Assembly: GCA_902543485.1 (NCBI GenBank)
Contig: CACBYP010000003.1
Span: forward strand, 62,001 to 126,000
DNA from: an uncultured Pelagibacteraceae bacterium
GTDB taxonomy: Bacteria > Pseudomonadota > Alphaproteobacteria > Pelagibacterales > Pelagibacteraceae
DNA length: 64,000 nucleotides
Reading direction: 5' to 3'
A program made the position numbers and the translations under genes. Each line of letters begins with the position of its first letter. The stretch's first letter is position 1. A model generated the notes under the pieces. The model was not told the origin of the DNA. It saw only the letters and a program-made list of their open reading frames with translations, and searched no databases. Below are positions 39,551-47,043 of the stretch, piece by piece.

Positions 39551-40131
39551 TGTCAAAAGCACCATTAATGCCAATGGCTACAGCTGTGTGGCTAGTAGAA
39601 AATACTTCATTAACATTTAAGCAAATTGCAGACTTTTGTAATTTACATGAGGTAGAGATTCAAGGGATTGCTGATGGAGAGGTTGCAAAAGGTATAGTTG
39701 GATACAATCCAATCATATCAGGTCAATTGACAAAAGATGAAATTGAACTCTCATCTAATGATGAAAATAGACCATTAAGCATTATAGATGAGGAAATAGA
39801 GATAAAAAATTCAGAAAATAAAATAAAAAAATATATACCCTTATCAAAACGTCAGGATAAACCAGACTCAGCACTTTGGCTAATAAAGAACCATGCGACT
39901 TTAAAAGACTCACAAATAGCTAAATTAGTTGGCATTACTAAAAATTCAGTAACATCAATAAGAAACAAGAGCTACTGGAATTATAACGGCTTAAACGCAA
40001 AAGATCCCGTAGCGATGGGTCTGTTTGCACAAAAAGATTTATTAAAAGCAATTGAAAGAGCTGAAAGAAGAATACTGAAAGAAAAAAAAGATAAAGAAAA
40101 ATCAAATATTAGTAAAAAAAGTGGAACTTAA
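39550..40131 (+). CDS. trcR: TrcR / DUF1013 family cell-cycle transcriptional regulator
   Basis: The 193-residue protein begins SKAPLMPMATAVWLVENTSLTF, then QIADFCNLHEVEIQGIADGEVAKGI, the hallmark of the alphaproteobacterial DUF1013 family. A second helix-turn-helix-like half contains ALWLIKNHATLKDSQIAKLVGITKNSV. In Caulobacter the family member TrcR has been described as a sigma-70-associated cell-cycle regulator. It is placed between rpmE and rpsU. The Lys-rich C-terminal tail is low complexity. Confidence 0.88.
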   Translation: MSKAPLMPMATAVWLVENTSLTFKQIADFCNLHEVEIQGIADGEVAKGIVGYNPIISGQLTKDEIELSSNDENRPLSIIDEEIEIKNSENKIKKYIPLSKRQDKPDSALWLIKNHATLKDSQIAKLVGITKNSVTSIRNKSYWNYNGLNAKDPVAMGLFAQKDLLKAIERAERRILKEKKDKEKSNISKKSGT

Positions 40132-40175
40132 AATCATAGACAAATTTATATTAAAATGTTAACTAAGCGCACTTT

Positions 40176-40382
40176 TTGGAGGTTGTTATTAAAATAGAAG
40201 TTAAAGATAATAATGTTGAGCAAGCACTGAGGGTTTTGAAAAGGAAACTTCAGCGGGATGGTTTTTTTAAAATTATAAAACTAAAAAACAACTACGAAAA
40301 ACCATCTGAAAAAAAAAAGAGAATTCTTCAAGAGAACATTAAAAGAGTAAAAAAACTTAACAAACTCAAAAATAGGATTTAA
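40176..40382 (+). CDS. rpsU: 30S ribosomal protein S21 (start codon in doubt: TTG 40176 or ATT 40188)
   Basis: The protein has the S21 core KDNNVEQALRVLKRKLQRDG followed by NNYEKPSEKKKR, so identity is firm. The longest form starts with TTG at 40176 (68 residues). However, the only clear ribosome site, GGAGG at 40178-40182, lies inside those first codons and cannot serve that TTG. It is 5 bases before an in-frame ATT at 40188, and starting there gives an N-terminus (M)KIEVKDNNVEQAL that lines up with typical alphaproteobacterial S21. The gene ends four bases before the initiator tRNA. Confidence 0.93.
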   Translation: MEVVIKIEVKDNNVEQALRVLKRKLQRDGFFKIIKLKNNYEKPSEKKKRILQENIKRVKKLNKLKNRI

Positions 40383-40386
40383 TTAT

Positions 40387-40463
40387 CGCGGGGTGGAGCA
40401 GCCTGGTAGCTCGCAAGGCTCATAACCTTGAGGTCGGCGGTTCAAATCCGTCCCCCGCAACCA
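40387..40463 (+). tRNA. Initiator tRNA-fMet (anticodon CAT)
   Basis: The 77-base tRNA begins CGCGGGG and ends CCCCGCA-A-CCA, giving the unpaired C1:A72 that marks bacterial initiator tRNA. The anticodon arm is CAAGG-CTCATAA-CCTTG, with the G-C pairs next to the loop. The T arm has GGTTCAAATCC. The CCA is encoded. It follows rpsU by 4 bases on the same strand and may be co-transcribed; it faces tal on the other strand 3 bases away. Confidence 0.97.
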
Positions 40464-40466
40464 ATT

Positions 40467-41159
40467 TTATATTTTGAAACTAGATTTTTTTGTATCTTTT
40501 AAAAAACCTTTAACAGTATCAATTGTAAGTCTAGAATAACTTTTTCCAAAGTTTTCAATTTTTTCAATTATAGATGGAGGCACTGTAATTATATGGCAGC
40601 CAAGTTTTTTTGCTTGAAGATAGTTGTAAGGTTCTCTAGTACTGGCCCAAAGAATTTTTACATTCTTAAATTTTTTTGAAGCCTTTATACTTTTTTTAAA
40701 TTGAGGGATCGGATCTTTTCCAGTGTCGGCCATTCTGCCTGCAAAAATAGAAATTATAACACTTGTTTTTTTATCTATATTTTTTAGAATTTTTTTTGTC
40801 TGATTTGCTGTATAAACTGCTGTAATATTTAGTTTGATTTTCTTTTGATTAAGATTTTTAATTACTTTTCCAGTAAATTTTCCTTTTGAATTAGTTACTG
40901 GAACTTTGACATAAACATTATTGCCCCAATTATTAATTATTTTTCCTTGATGAATCATGCTCTGATTATCATCAGCAAATACTTCACAAGAAACTGGTTT
41001 TTTTGTTAATTTCAAAATTTTTTTAGAATAATTCTCATAATTTTCTGCACCAGCTTTTCTCATTAAGCTTGGATTTGTTGTGAAACCCTCTACAATTTGT
41101 TTTTTATTAAACTTCTTTATTAAATTTATATCTGCAATGTCACAGTAAATTTTAGTCAA
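40467..41159 (-). CDS. tal: Transaldolase, short TalC/Fsa type
   Basis: The 230-residue decameric-type transaldolase has FTTNPSLM near 26-33, the Schiff-base lysine Lys85 in VYVKVPVT, and ILWASTREPYNY followed by ITVPPSI. It transfers the dihydroxyacetone unit between sugar phosphates; together with tkt it completes the non-oxidative pentose pathway. The subfamily includes fructose-6-P aldolases, so activity is not certain. It directly follows pntB (zero gap) at the end of the rpmJ-cox4-pntAB run. Confidence 0.9.
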   Translation of the reverse strand: MTKIYCDIADINLIKKFNKKQIVEGFTTNPSLMRKAGAENYENYSKKILKLTKKPVSCEVFADDNQSMIHQGKIINNWGNNVYVKVPVTNSKGKFTGKVIKNLNQKKIKLNITAVYTANQTKKILKNIDKKTSVIISIFAGRMADTGKDPIPQFKKSIKASKKFKNVKILWASTREPYNYLQAKKLGCHIITVPPSIIEKIENFGKSYSRLTIDTVKGFLKDTKKSSFKI

Positions 41160-42554
41160 TTACAAACTCTTTACAATTTCTTCAGTCATTTTTTTTGCAT
41201 CTGAGAATAACATTAAAGTATTGTCCCGATAAAATAAATCATTGTCTATTCCAGCATACCCTGATGACAAACTTCTTTTTACAAAAAGAACCGATTTACT
41301 CTTTTCAACATCTAGTACAGGCATACCATAAATTGGACTCTGTGGATCTGATTTTGCAACTGGATTTGTTACGTCATTTGCTCCAATAACGTATGCTACA
41401 TCACAATTTGCAAAATCGTTATTTATTTCTTCTAACTCAAAAACTTCATCATATGGAACATTGGCCTCTGCAAGCAATACATTCATATGACCCGGCATTC
41501 TTCCTGCTACTGGATGAATTGCATATGAAACTTTTACACCATTTTTTTTTAAGGCATCAACCATTTCTCTAAGGGCATGTTGTGCTTGTGCCACTGCCAT
41601 ACCATATCCTGGAACTATAATTACAGAGGAAGCATTTTTCATTAAAAAGGCTGCGTCGTCTGCATTACCACTTTTAACGGGTTTTTGCTCTTTACTCTTT
41701 GTATTTGATGATTGATCTGTTGCACCCCATCCCCCCAAAATTACATTAAAGAAAGATCTGTTCATACCCTTGCACATTATATAAGAAAGTATGGCTCCAG
41801 ATGAGCCGACCAATGCACCAGTTATTATTAGCGCTGTATTCTCTAGTGTAAAACCAATGCCTGCGGCTGCCCATCCTGAATATGAGTTTAACATTGATAT
41901 AACTACTGGCATATCAGCTCCGCCTATTGGAATAATTAATAAAATTCCTATTAAAAATGAAATCATTACAATTGACCAAAAAATATTATTTGATTGCGAT
42001 ATACATAAGTAAAATATCAATCCTATTATCATTAACCCTAGGAATAAATTGATAATATGTTGTCCCTTAAAAGTTATAGGTGAACCCGACATTATTCCTC
42101 GCAATTTTAAAAATGCAATTATAGAGCCAGAGAATGTGATAGCTCCAATAGCAGCACCAAGCGACATTTCAATTAGACTTGCCAATTTAATATTGCCTAT
42201 ATTTCCCAAGCCAAAAGCTTCTGGTTTTAAAAATGCAGATATAGCAACAAAAACTGCTGCTAGACCTACAAGGCTATGAAACCCTGCTACAAGTTCAGGC
42301 ATAGCAGTCATGGGTATTCTGAATGCAATAAATGCACCAATAGATCCACCAATAATTAAAAATACGATTACATATATAAATCCTTCTCCAAAATTACCTA
42401 CTGATAAAAAAGTAACAATTATTGCAATAGCCATACCAGCTATACCAAAATAGTTTCCTTGTCTTGATGTTTCTGGTGAAGATAATCCTCTTAACGCTAA
42501 TATGAATAATATCCCTGAAATTAAATAAAATAATGCTGATAAATTTGCTGTCAT
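41160..42554 (-). CDS. pntB: NAD(P) transhydrogenase subunit beta
   Basis: The 464-residue protein has about nine transmembrane segments, then the cytoplasmic NADP(H)-binding domain from about 300 with VIIVPGYGMAVAQAQHAL, YAIHPVAGRMPGHMNVLLAEA and YVIGANDVTNPVAKSDP. With PntA1/PntA2 it couples proton entry to hydride transfer from NADH to NADP+, a main NADPH source. Gene order A1-A2-B with split alpha subunit is standard for alphaproteobacteria. Confidence 0.97.
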   Translation of the reverse strand: MTANLSALFYLISGILFILALRGLSSPETSRQGNYFGIAGMAIAIIVTFLSVGNFGEGFIYVIVFLIIGGSIGAFIAFRIPMTAMPELVAGFHSLVGLAAVFVAISAFLKPEAFGLGNIGNIKLASLIEMSLGAAIGAITFSGSIIAFLKLRGIMSGSPITFKGQHIINLFLGLMIIGLIFYLCISQSNNIFWSIVMISFLIGILLIIPIGGADMPVVISMLNSYSGWAAAGIGFTLENTALIITGALVGSSGAILSYIMCKGMNRSFFNVILGGWGATDQSSNTKSKEQKPVKSGNADDAAFLMKNASSVIIVPGYGMAVAQAQHALREMVDALKKNGVKVSYAIHPVAGRMPGHMNVLLAEANVPYDEVFELEEINNDFANCDVAYVIGANDVTNPVAKSDPQSPIYGMPVLDVEKSKSVLFVKRSLSSGYAGIDNDLFYRDNTLMLFSDAKKMTEEIVKSL

Positions 42555-42557
42555 AAT

Positions 42558-42860
42558 TTATTTTTTTTTCTTTTTGTACATTTGCAACATTCTTTGAGTT
42601 ACAAGAAATCCTCCAAAAATATTAACTGCAGCTAAAACAATTGCTAGAAAACCAAAAATATTTGAAGTTTCAAATATTTTTTCTGAAGAACCAGCAAGGG
42701 CTGCTATTATTGCTCCCACGATTATTACTGATGAAATAGCATTTGTTACTGACATTAGTGGAGTGTGTAATGATGGAGTAACACTCCAAACAACATAGTA
42801 GCCTACAAAAATTGATAAAATAAAAATACTTAATCTAAATATAAAAGGATCTATTTCCAT
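42558..42860 (-). CDS. pntA2: NAD(P) transhydrogenase subunit alpha part 2 (membrane)
   Basis: The 100-residue protein has about three transmembrane helices and the motif VWSVTPSLHTPLMSVTNAIS, characteristic of the small membrane half of split alpha subunits. It forms part of the proton channel with PntB. Its ATG overlaps the pntA1 TAA by one base. Confidence 0.95.
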   Translation of the reverse strand: MEIDPFIFRLSIFILSIFVGYYVVWSVTPSLHTPLMSVTNAISSVIIVGAIIAALAGSSEKIFETSNIFGFLAIVLAAVNIFGGFLVTQRMLQMYKKKKK

Positions 42861-43945
42861 TATTTAACCTTTGTTTTTTCAATTATTTCATCTTCTAAAT
42901 TTATCTGAAAATTTTTTTTTTCTTTATCATACAAATTGCTTACAAAATTAAAGATATTTTTTGCATAAAGATTTGAAGCAGAAACTGGTAACTTATTCAA
43001 AATATTTGCTTCTCCCATGATTTTTACACCATTATTATCGATAATTTTATCGACCTGGGTTAATTCAGAATTTCCTCCTTGTATTGCTGCTAAATCATAG
43101 ATTACGGAACCTTTAGGCATTACCTGTATCATTTCTTTTGTAATTATAATTGGTGCTTTTTTTCCAGGTATTAAAGCAGTACATATAACTATATCAATTT
43201 TTTTTAATGTTTCCTTGATTAACTCCTCTTGTTTTTTTTTAAAATCATCAGATGTTTCTTTTGCATATCCACCTTCAGTCTCTAAATTTTCAGAACCTTC
43301 AACAATTAAAAATTTACCACCCAAACTTTCAACTTGTTCCTTGGATGCAATTCTAACATCAGTAGCAAAAACAATTGCTCCCATTCTTTTAGCTGTTGCA
43401 ATTGCTTGAAGACCCGCAACTCCAGCTCCAACAACCAAAACTCTCGCTGCAGAGATTGTACCTGCCGCAGTCATCATCATTGGAATTGCTTTTTGAAAAT
43501 AAGCAAAAGAATCTAGTACAGCTTTGTACCCTGCTAAATTAGCTTGAGATGATAAAATATCCATTGATTGGGCTCGAGTAATTCTTGGGAGGAGCTCAAG
43601 TGAAAAACAATTAATATTTTTTGCAATTGTATCTTTTAATTTTTGCTCATTTGAATAAGGATTAAGAACACCAATTAAAATTTGGTCTTTTTTTAATTTT
43701 TTCAAATTTTCGTCACTTGGTATGTTCATCTGGACAATTGCATTTGAATTAGCGATCACTTCGTCGTTACTTAATATATTTGCGCCTTCAGATATATATT
43801 CTTTGTCATCTATTCCTAAATGAGATGCATAATCTGTACATAAATTTATTTCTAATCCTAAAGATTTATATTTTTTTACTAAATCTGGAGTTATGGCAAC
43901 TCTTTTTTCCGTTTTTTTATCTTCAGCTACAGAACCAATAAACAT
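42860..43945 (-). CDS. pntA1: NAD(P) transhydrogenase subunit alpha part 1 (NAD-binding)
   Basis: The 361-residue cytoplasmic NAD(H)-binding domain resembles alanine dehydrogenase. It has EKRVAITPDLVKKYKSLG at the start, RITRAQSMDILSSQANLAGY, the Rossmann VVGAGVAGLQAIATAKRMGA and YDLAAIQGGNSE. It receives hydride from NADH. The start codon lies one base from the end of the small COX4-like gene upstream. Confidence 0.96.
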   Translation of the reverse strand: MFIGSVAEDKKTEKRVAITPDLVKKYKSLGLEINLCTDYASHLGIDDKEYISEGANILSNDEVIANSNAIVQMNIPSDENLKKLKKDQILIGVLNPYSNEQKLKDTIAKNINCFSLELLPRITRAQSMDILSSQANLAGYKAVLDSFAYFQKAIPMMMTAAGTISAARVLVVGAGVAGLQAIATAKRMGAIVFATDVRIASKEQVESLGGKFLIVEGSENLETEGGYAKETSDDFKKKQEELIKETLKKIDIVICTALIPGKKAPIIITKEMIQVMPKGSVIYDLAAIQGGNSELTQVDKIIDNNGVKIMGEANILNKLPVSASNLYAKNIFNFVSNLYDKEKKNFQINLEDEIIEKTKVK

Positions 43946-43946
43946 A

Positions 43947-44057
43947 TTATAAAAGGAATAATGCCATCAAAATTAAAATAATAACGACTGCAACCGAACC
44001 CCATAAAACAAATTTAGTAAAATTATTCCAAGTATTTTTGTGACTTTCGTTATCCAT
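43947..44057 (-). CDS. Small single-helix protein, aa3-type cytochrome oxidase subunit IV-like
   Basis: The ATG at 44057 opens a 36-residue protein with a short polar N-terminus (MDNESHKNTWNNFTKF) and a single transmembrane helix ending at the stop. It sits directly upstream of pntA1 with one base between. In many alphaproteobacteria the gene just before pntA encodes a COX4_pro_2-type small subunit of aa3 cytochrome oxidase, with the same layout. The assignment is by position and shape; sequence alone is too short to be sure. Confidence 0.6.
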   Translation of the reverse strand: MDNESHKNTWNNFTKFVLWGSVAVVIILILMALFLL

Positions 44058-44065
44058 AATTTTAT

Positions 44066-44191
44066 TTATTTTTGTCTAGCTTTAAACTTAGGATTTTTTT
44101 TATTTATTATATATACTCTACCTCTTCTTCTTACGAGCTTAGAGTTTAAATCTCTTTTTTTCAGTGATTTTAAGGAGCTAGCGATTTTCAT
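44066..44191 (-). CDS. rpmJ: 50S ribosomal protein L36
   Basis: The ATG at 44191 opens a 41-residue protein, [13 protein letters not shown], then [24 protein letters not shown]. This is the alphaproteobacterial L36 pattern (SLKSLK, RRRGRxYxINK, NPxFKARQ). No cysteines are present, so it is the zinc-free form. It lies 2 bases downstream of the surface-sugar epimerase gene and 8 bases upstream of the COX4-like gene, at the junction between island and core. Confidence 0.95.
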   Translation of the reverse strand: MKIASSLKSLKKRDLNSKLVRRRGRVYIINKKNPKFKARQK

Positions 44192-44193
44192 GT

Positions 44194-45078
44194 TTAAATT
44201 TCACCCTTAATAAACGATGTGACGTAATCTTTCAAATTTATTTTTCCATAATATTTCAAAACTTTGTTATTTAGTGACATATTTGTTAATGCAGAGTTAT
44301 ATCTTTCGCCAAGTCTTGGTGGTAAATACACTATTTTTGAATTAAACATATTTGCCACACTCTTGATTGAGTAAGATTTTTTATTAGAAATGCTATAGTG
44401 AGCACATTTATTTAACTTCCATGCTTTGATACACACCTTTATTGTATCATCTATGTGAGTAAATCTTCTTGTTTGATTTCCTGGCCTAACGACTGTTAAG
44501 GGTTGTTTGTTTGTGTATTGGTTCTCAAATATGCCAATAACAGTTGCCATTTTCCCTTTTTTGATCTGTCTTGGTCCATAAACATTGTAAAAATAAATTA
44601 TTTCAAATTTAAAGTTAAACCATTTTTTTAAATTATCTAATAATTCAAGATTTTTAGATTTAGTGAAAGCATAAGGAGATAAATTTTTGTCTTCACCTCC
44701 ATTTCCTAGTGTTGCAGAGGTTGCCGAGTATATCAACTTTATTTTATTATCTAGACAAAATTTAAATACTTCTTTGCTTCCTGTTGAATTTGATTCATAA
44801 CATTCATTAAAGTTTTTAAAGCTTTGAAAAATTCTCGAGAATTCTCCAAAATGAAAAATAGTTTTGATTTGTTTTTTTTTCTTTTTTAATATTATTGATA
44901 TATTTTTTGTATTACCTTTAATGTATTCAACTCTTCTAGAAAGTATATGATTTCTTTTTGTTCCAGATGAATAGTTATCAATACTTATAATTTTATATTT
45001 TGTATTTCTTAATAAATAAGAAATTAGATTCCAACCAACAAAACCTGCGCCACCAGTTACAACTAAAATATTTTTCAT
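44194..45078 (-). CDS. NAD-dependent sugar epimerase/dehydratase (extended SDR)
   Basis: The 294-residue protein has the Rossmann motif [10 protein letters not shown] at 8-17, the aspartate of an NAD site in ISIDNYSSG, an SATSATLG serine segment and the catalytic SPYAFTKSK (YxxxK). A GPRQ motif and a [13 protein letters not shown] block follow, as in UDP-glucose 4-epimerases and dTDP/UDP-sugar dehydratases. The exact substrate is unknown. It starts 9-11 bases after the 3' end of 5S rRNA and ends two bases before rpmJ, so it may be read through from the 5S promoter. Confidence 0.85.
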   Translation of the reverse strand: MKNILVVTGGAGFVGWNLISYLLRNTKYKIISIDNYSSGTKRNHILSRRVEYIKGNTKNISIILKKKKKQIKTIFHFGEFSRIFQSFKNFNECYESNSTGSKEVFKFCLDNKIKLIYSATSATLGNGGEDKNLSPYAFTKSKNLELLDNLKKWFNFKFEIIYFYNVYGPRQIKKGKMATVIGIFENQYTNKQPLTVVRPGNQTRRFTHIDDTIKVCIKAWKLNKCAHYSISNKKSYSIKSVANMFNSKIVYLPPRLGERYNSALTNMSLNNKVLKYYGKINLKDYVTSFIKGEI

Positions 45079-45087
45079 TGGATATTA

Positions 45088-45207
45088 AAGCCTGGCAATG
45101 ACCTACTCTTCCATGTCTTAAGACAAAGTACCATTGGCGCTGAAAGGCTTGACTTCCGAGTTCGGAATGGGATCGGGTATTACCCTTTCGCAATAATCAC
45201 CAGGCAA
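45088..45207 (-). rRNA. rrf: 5S ribosomal RNA
   Basis: The minus strand from 45207 reads TTGCCTGGTGATTATTGCGA and includes the conserved CCGATCCCATTCCGAACTCG block and GCCAATGGTACTTTG. The closing strand CCAGGC pairs with GCCTGG at the 5' end to make helix I. The length is about 118-120 bases. No 16S or 23S lies in the window; the gene is isolated, 12 bases from the end of a glycosyltransferase gene and about 9 bases from the epimerase start. Confidence 0.96.
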
Positions 45208-45211
45208 CGAT

Positions 45212-45239
45212 CTTATAGATTATTTATTTTTTTTTACAA
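45212..45239 (-). promoter_or_regulatory. Candidate dedicated promoter of the 5S rRNA gene
   Basis: On the minus strand TTGTAA (45239-45234) is followed by a 16-base spacer and TATAAG (45217-45212), and the 5S 5' end begins 4 bases later. The -35 box lies in the last codons of the upstream glycosyltransferase gene, whose stop is at 45220-45222. The -10 match is 5 of 6 to consensus. It would allow 5S transcription independent of the distant 16S-23S unit. Confidence 0.5.
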
Positions 45240-45918
45240 CCAATAAAGTATGTAATATTTGCGCTAAGAATAGAGCGATTATTTTTAAATTAAACTTAGA
45301 ATTTTCGTATTTTCTTTTATTAAAAAATATATTTTGATGTTCAATTTTAATATTGTGTTTTCCATTATAGATAATATCAAACAATATTTTATATCCTCTT
45401 TTAAAAAAAGTATTCTCATAGTCTAAAATTACTTCTTTTCTACATAGAAAAAACCCAGATAGAGGATCTAGAGATTTTTTGCTTAATATTAAATTTATTA
45501 ATCTAATGGCTAAATTAGATATTAAACTTCTAAAAATACCTAAATTACCTTCCAATGTGCTATTACCAAATCTACTTCCAATCACAATATCTGCGTTATT
45601 TTCTATTAGTTTATTTTTCATTTTTAAAATGTATTTTGGATTATGTTGAAGATCACAATCCATAACTAAAATTATTTTATTTTTAGATATTTTCACTCCT
45701 TTTAACACAGACTTAGATAAATCTCTTTGATCTAAATTTCTAAAAAATACTTTAACTTTTTTAATTTTTTTTAATTTTTTTAATTCTAAAATAGTTCCAT
45801 CAGTGGAATTATCATCTACAAAAATAATTTCTGATATAAACTTTTGCTTTAATAAACTATCAAGCAATTTTGATATATTTTTTTTTTCATTATATGTTGG
45901 TATTACAACCGATATCAT
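45220..45918 (-). CDS. GT2 family glycosyltransferase (dolichyl-phosphate mannosyltransferase-like)
   Basis: The 232-residue GT-A enzyme begins ISVVIPTYNEKKNIS, with FVDDNSTDGT and the metal-binding LVMDCDLQHNP (DxD-like) followed by VIGSRFG. This is the DPM1/polyprenyl-phosphate sugar transferase pattern. It ends in a weakly hydrophobic tail. It may load a sugar onto undecaprenyl phosphate for surface glycan assembly. It precedes 5S rRNA by 12 bases and is divergent from the gmd-like gene by 49 bases. Confidence 0.88.
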   Translation of the reverse strand: MISVVIPTYNEKKNISKLLDSLLKQKFISEIIFVDDNSTDGTILELKKLKKIKKVKVFFRNLDQRDLSKSVLKGVKISKNKIILVMDCDLQHNPKYILKMKNKLIENNADIVIGSRFGNSTLEGNLGIFRSLISNLAIRLINLILSKKSLDPLSGFFLCRKEVILDYENTFFKRGYKILFDIIYNGKHNIKIEHQNIFFNKRKYENSKFNLKIIALFLAQILHTLLVVKKNK

Positions 45919-45967
45919 TTTTTTAATTGAATTTGTTTTAACATTATATATTCATAGATTTTAATAA

Positions 45968-46978
45968 ATGAGAAAAATTGCATTAATTACTGGTATCAAT
46001 GGGCAAGATGGAGCTTATCTAGCCCAGTTTTTACTAAAAAAAAAATATAAAGTTATTGGGACTCATAAATCAAATAAGCCAAATATTTTAAAGTTAAAAA
46101 GATTGGGAATTGAAAAAAAAGTTAAATTGAGAAAAATGGATCTAGGCAGATTAAAAGATATACAAAAAATTTTTAATAAATATAAAATTAATGAAGTATA
46201 TAATTTAGCGTCTCAGTCATATATTGATAAATCTTTTTATGACCCAATAAAAACATCTGATATAAATGCTATTGGAGTTTTGCGCCTGTTAGAAACAATT
46301 AGATCAAAAAAATACAAAATTAAATTTTATCAAGCATCGTCTTCTGAAATGTTTGGAAATAATAAAAATTACAAGCAATCTGAAACATCAAGATTTGATC
46401 CCCAAAGTCCATATGCTGTTAGTAAACTATATGGACATTTTATAACTAAAAATTATCGAGAATCTTATAATATTTTTGCAGTGTCAGGAATTTTGTTTAA
46501 CCACGAATCTCCACTTAGAGATAAAAAATTTGTTACTTCTAAAGTCATACAAGGTCTAATTGATATTAAAAATAATAAAATAAATAAAATAAAACTTGGA
46601 AATATAAACATTAAAAGAGATTGGGGATATTCAAAAGAGTATGTGGCTCAAATGTGGAAAATGATGCAATTAAAAAAACCAAATGATTACATTATTGCTA
46701 CAGGAAAAGCTCACTCTTTAAAAAAATTAATAAATATCGCAACTAAAAATCTTGGGATGAAAACTAAATGGAAAGGATCAGGTTCAAATTTAAAATTAAT
46801 TAATAAATTGAACAATAAAGTAATAATTTTATCAGACAAAAAATTTTTTAGACCATCAGATGTAATTTGTACTAGAGGTGATATATCAAAAGCAAAAAAA
46901 GATCTAAATTGGAGACCAAAGACTAGTTTTAATCAACTTGTTAATATTTTGATTATGGATTATCAAAAAAAAAATTAA
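45968..46978 (+). CDS. GDP-mannose 4,6-dehydratase-like protein (divergent copy)
   Basis: The 336-residue extended SDR has TGINGQDGAYLAQFLL near 8-23, a QASSSEMFG serine/glutamate segment, the catalytic SPYAVSKLYGH (YxxxK) and NHESPLR, all typical of Gmd. It also has NDYIIATGKAHSLKK and KKFFRPSDV near the end. It is less conserved than the second gmd at 62759: part of the NADP-binding region is shorter (THKSNKPN instead of [12 protein letters not shown]). It may act on GDP-mannose or a related NDP-sugar. It is alone on the plus strand with the next membrane gene. Confidence 0.82.
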   Translation: MRKIALITGINGQDGAYLAQFLLKKKYKVIGTHKSNKPNILKLKRLGIEKKVKLRKMDLGRLKDIQKIFNKYKINEVYNLASQSYIDKSFYDPIKTSDINAIGVLRLLETIRSKKYKIKFYQASSSEMFGNNKNYKQSETSRFDPQSPYAVSKLYGHFITKNYRESYNIFAVSGILFNHESPLRDKKFVTSKVIQGLIDIKNNKINKIKLGNINIKRDWGYSKEYVAQMWKMMQLKKPNDYIIATGKAHSLKKLINIATKNLGMKTKWKGSGSNLKLINKLNNKVIILSDKKFFRPSDVICTRGDISKAKKDLNWRPKTSFNQLVNILIMDYQKKN

Positions 46979-47043
46979 ATTAATTGCAATTTTATAATAA
47001 ATTAAAATGATATTTTTTTATTAATTAATTATCGGTTCAAATA

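Noticed and set aside
44993..45193. 66-codon minus-strand frame across the 5S rRNA and epimerase start
   Set aside because: It lies within the 5S rRNA sequence, which fully explains the conservation; no protein family fits.
45740..45790. Nine-base repeats of the form AATTTTTTT inside a glycosyltransferase gene, possible slippage site
   Set aside because: They encode a run of LKK/IKK units and similar A/T runs occur all over this A+T-rich window. There is no sign that length variation is selected.
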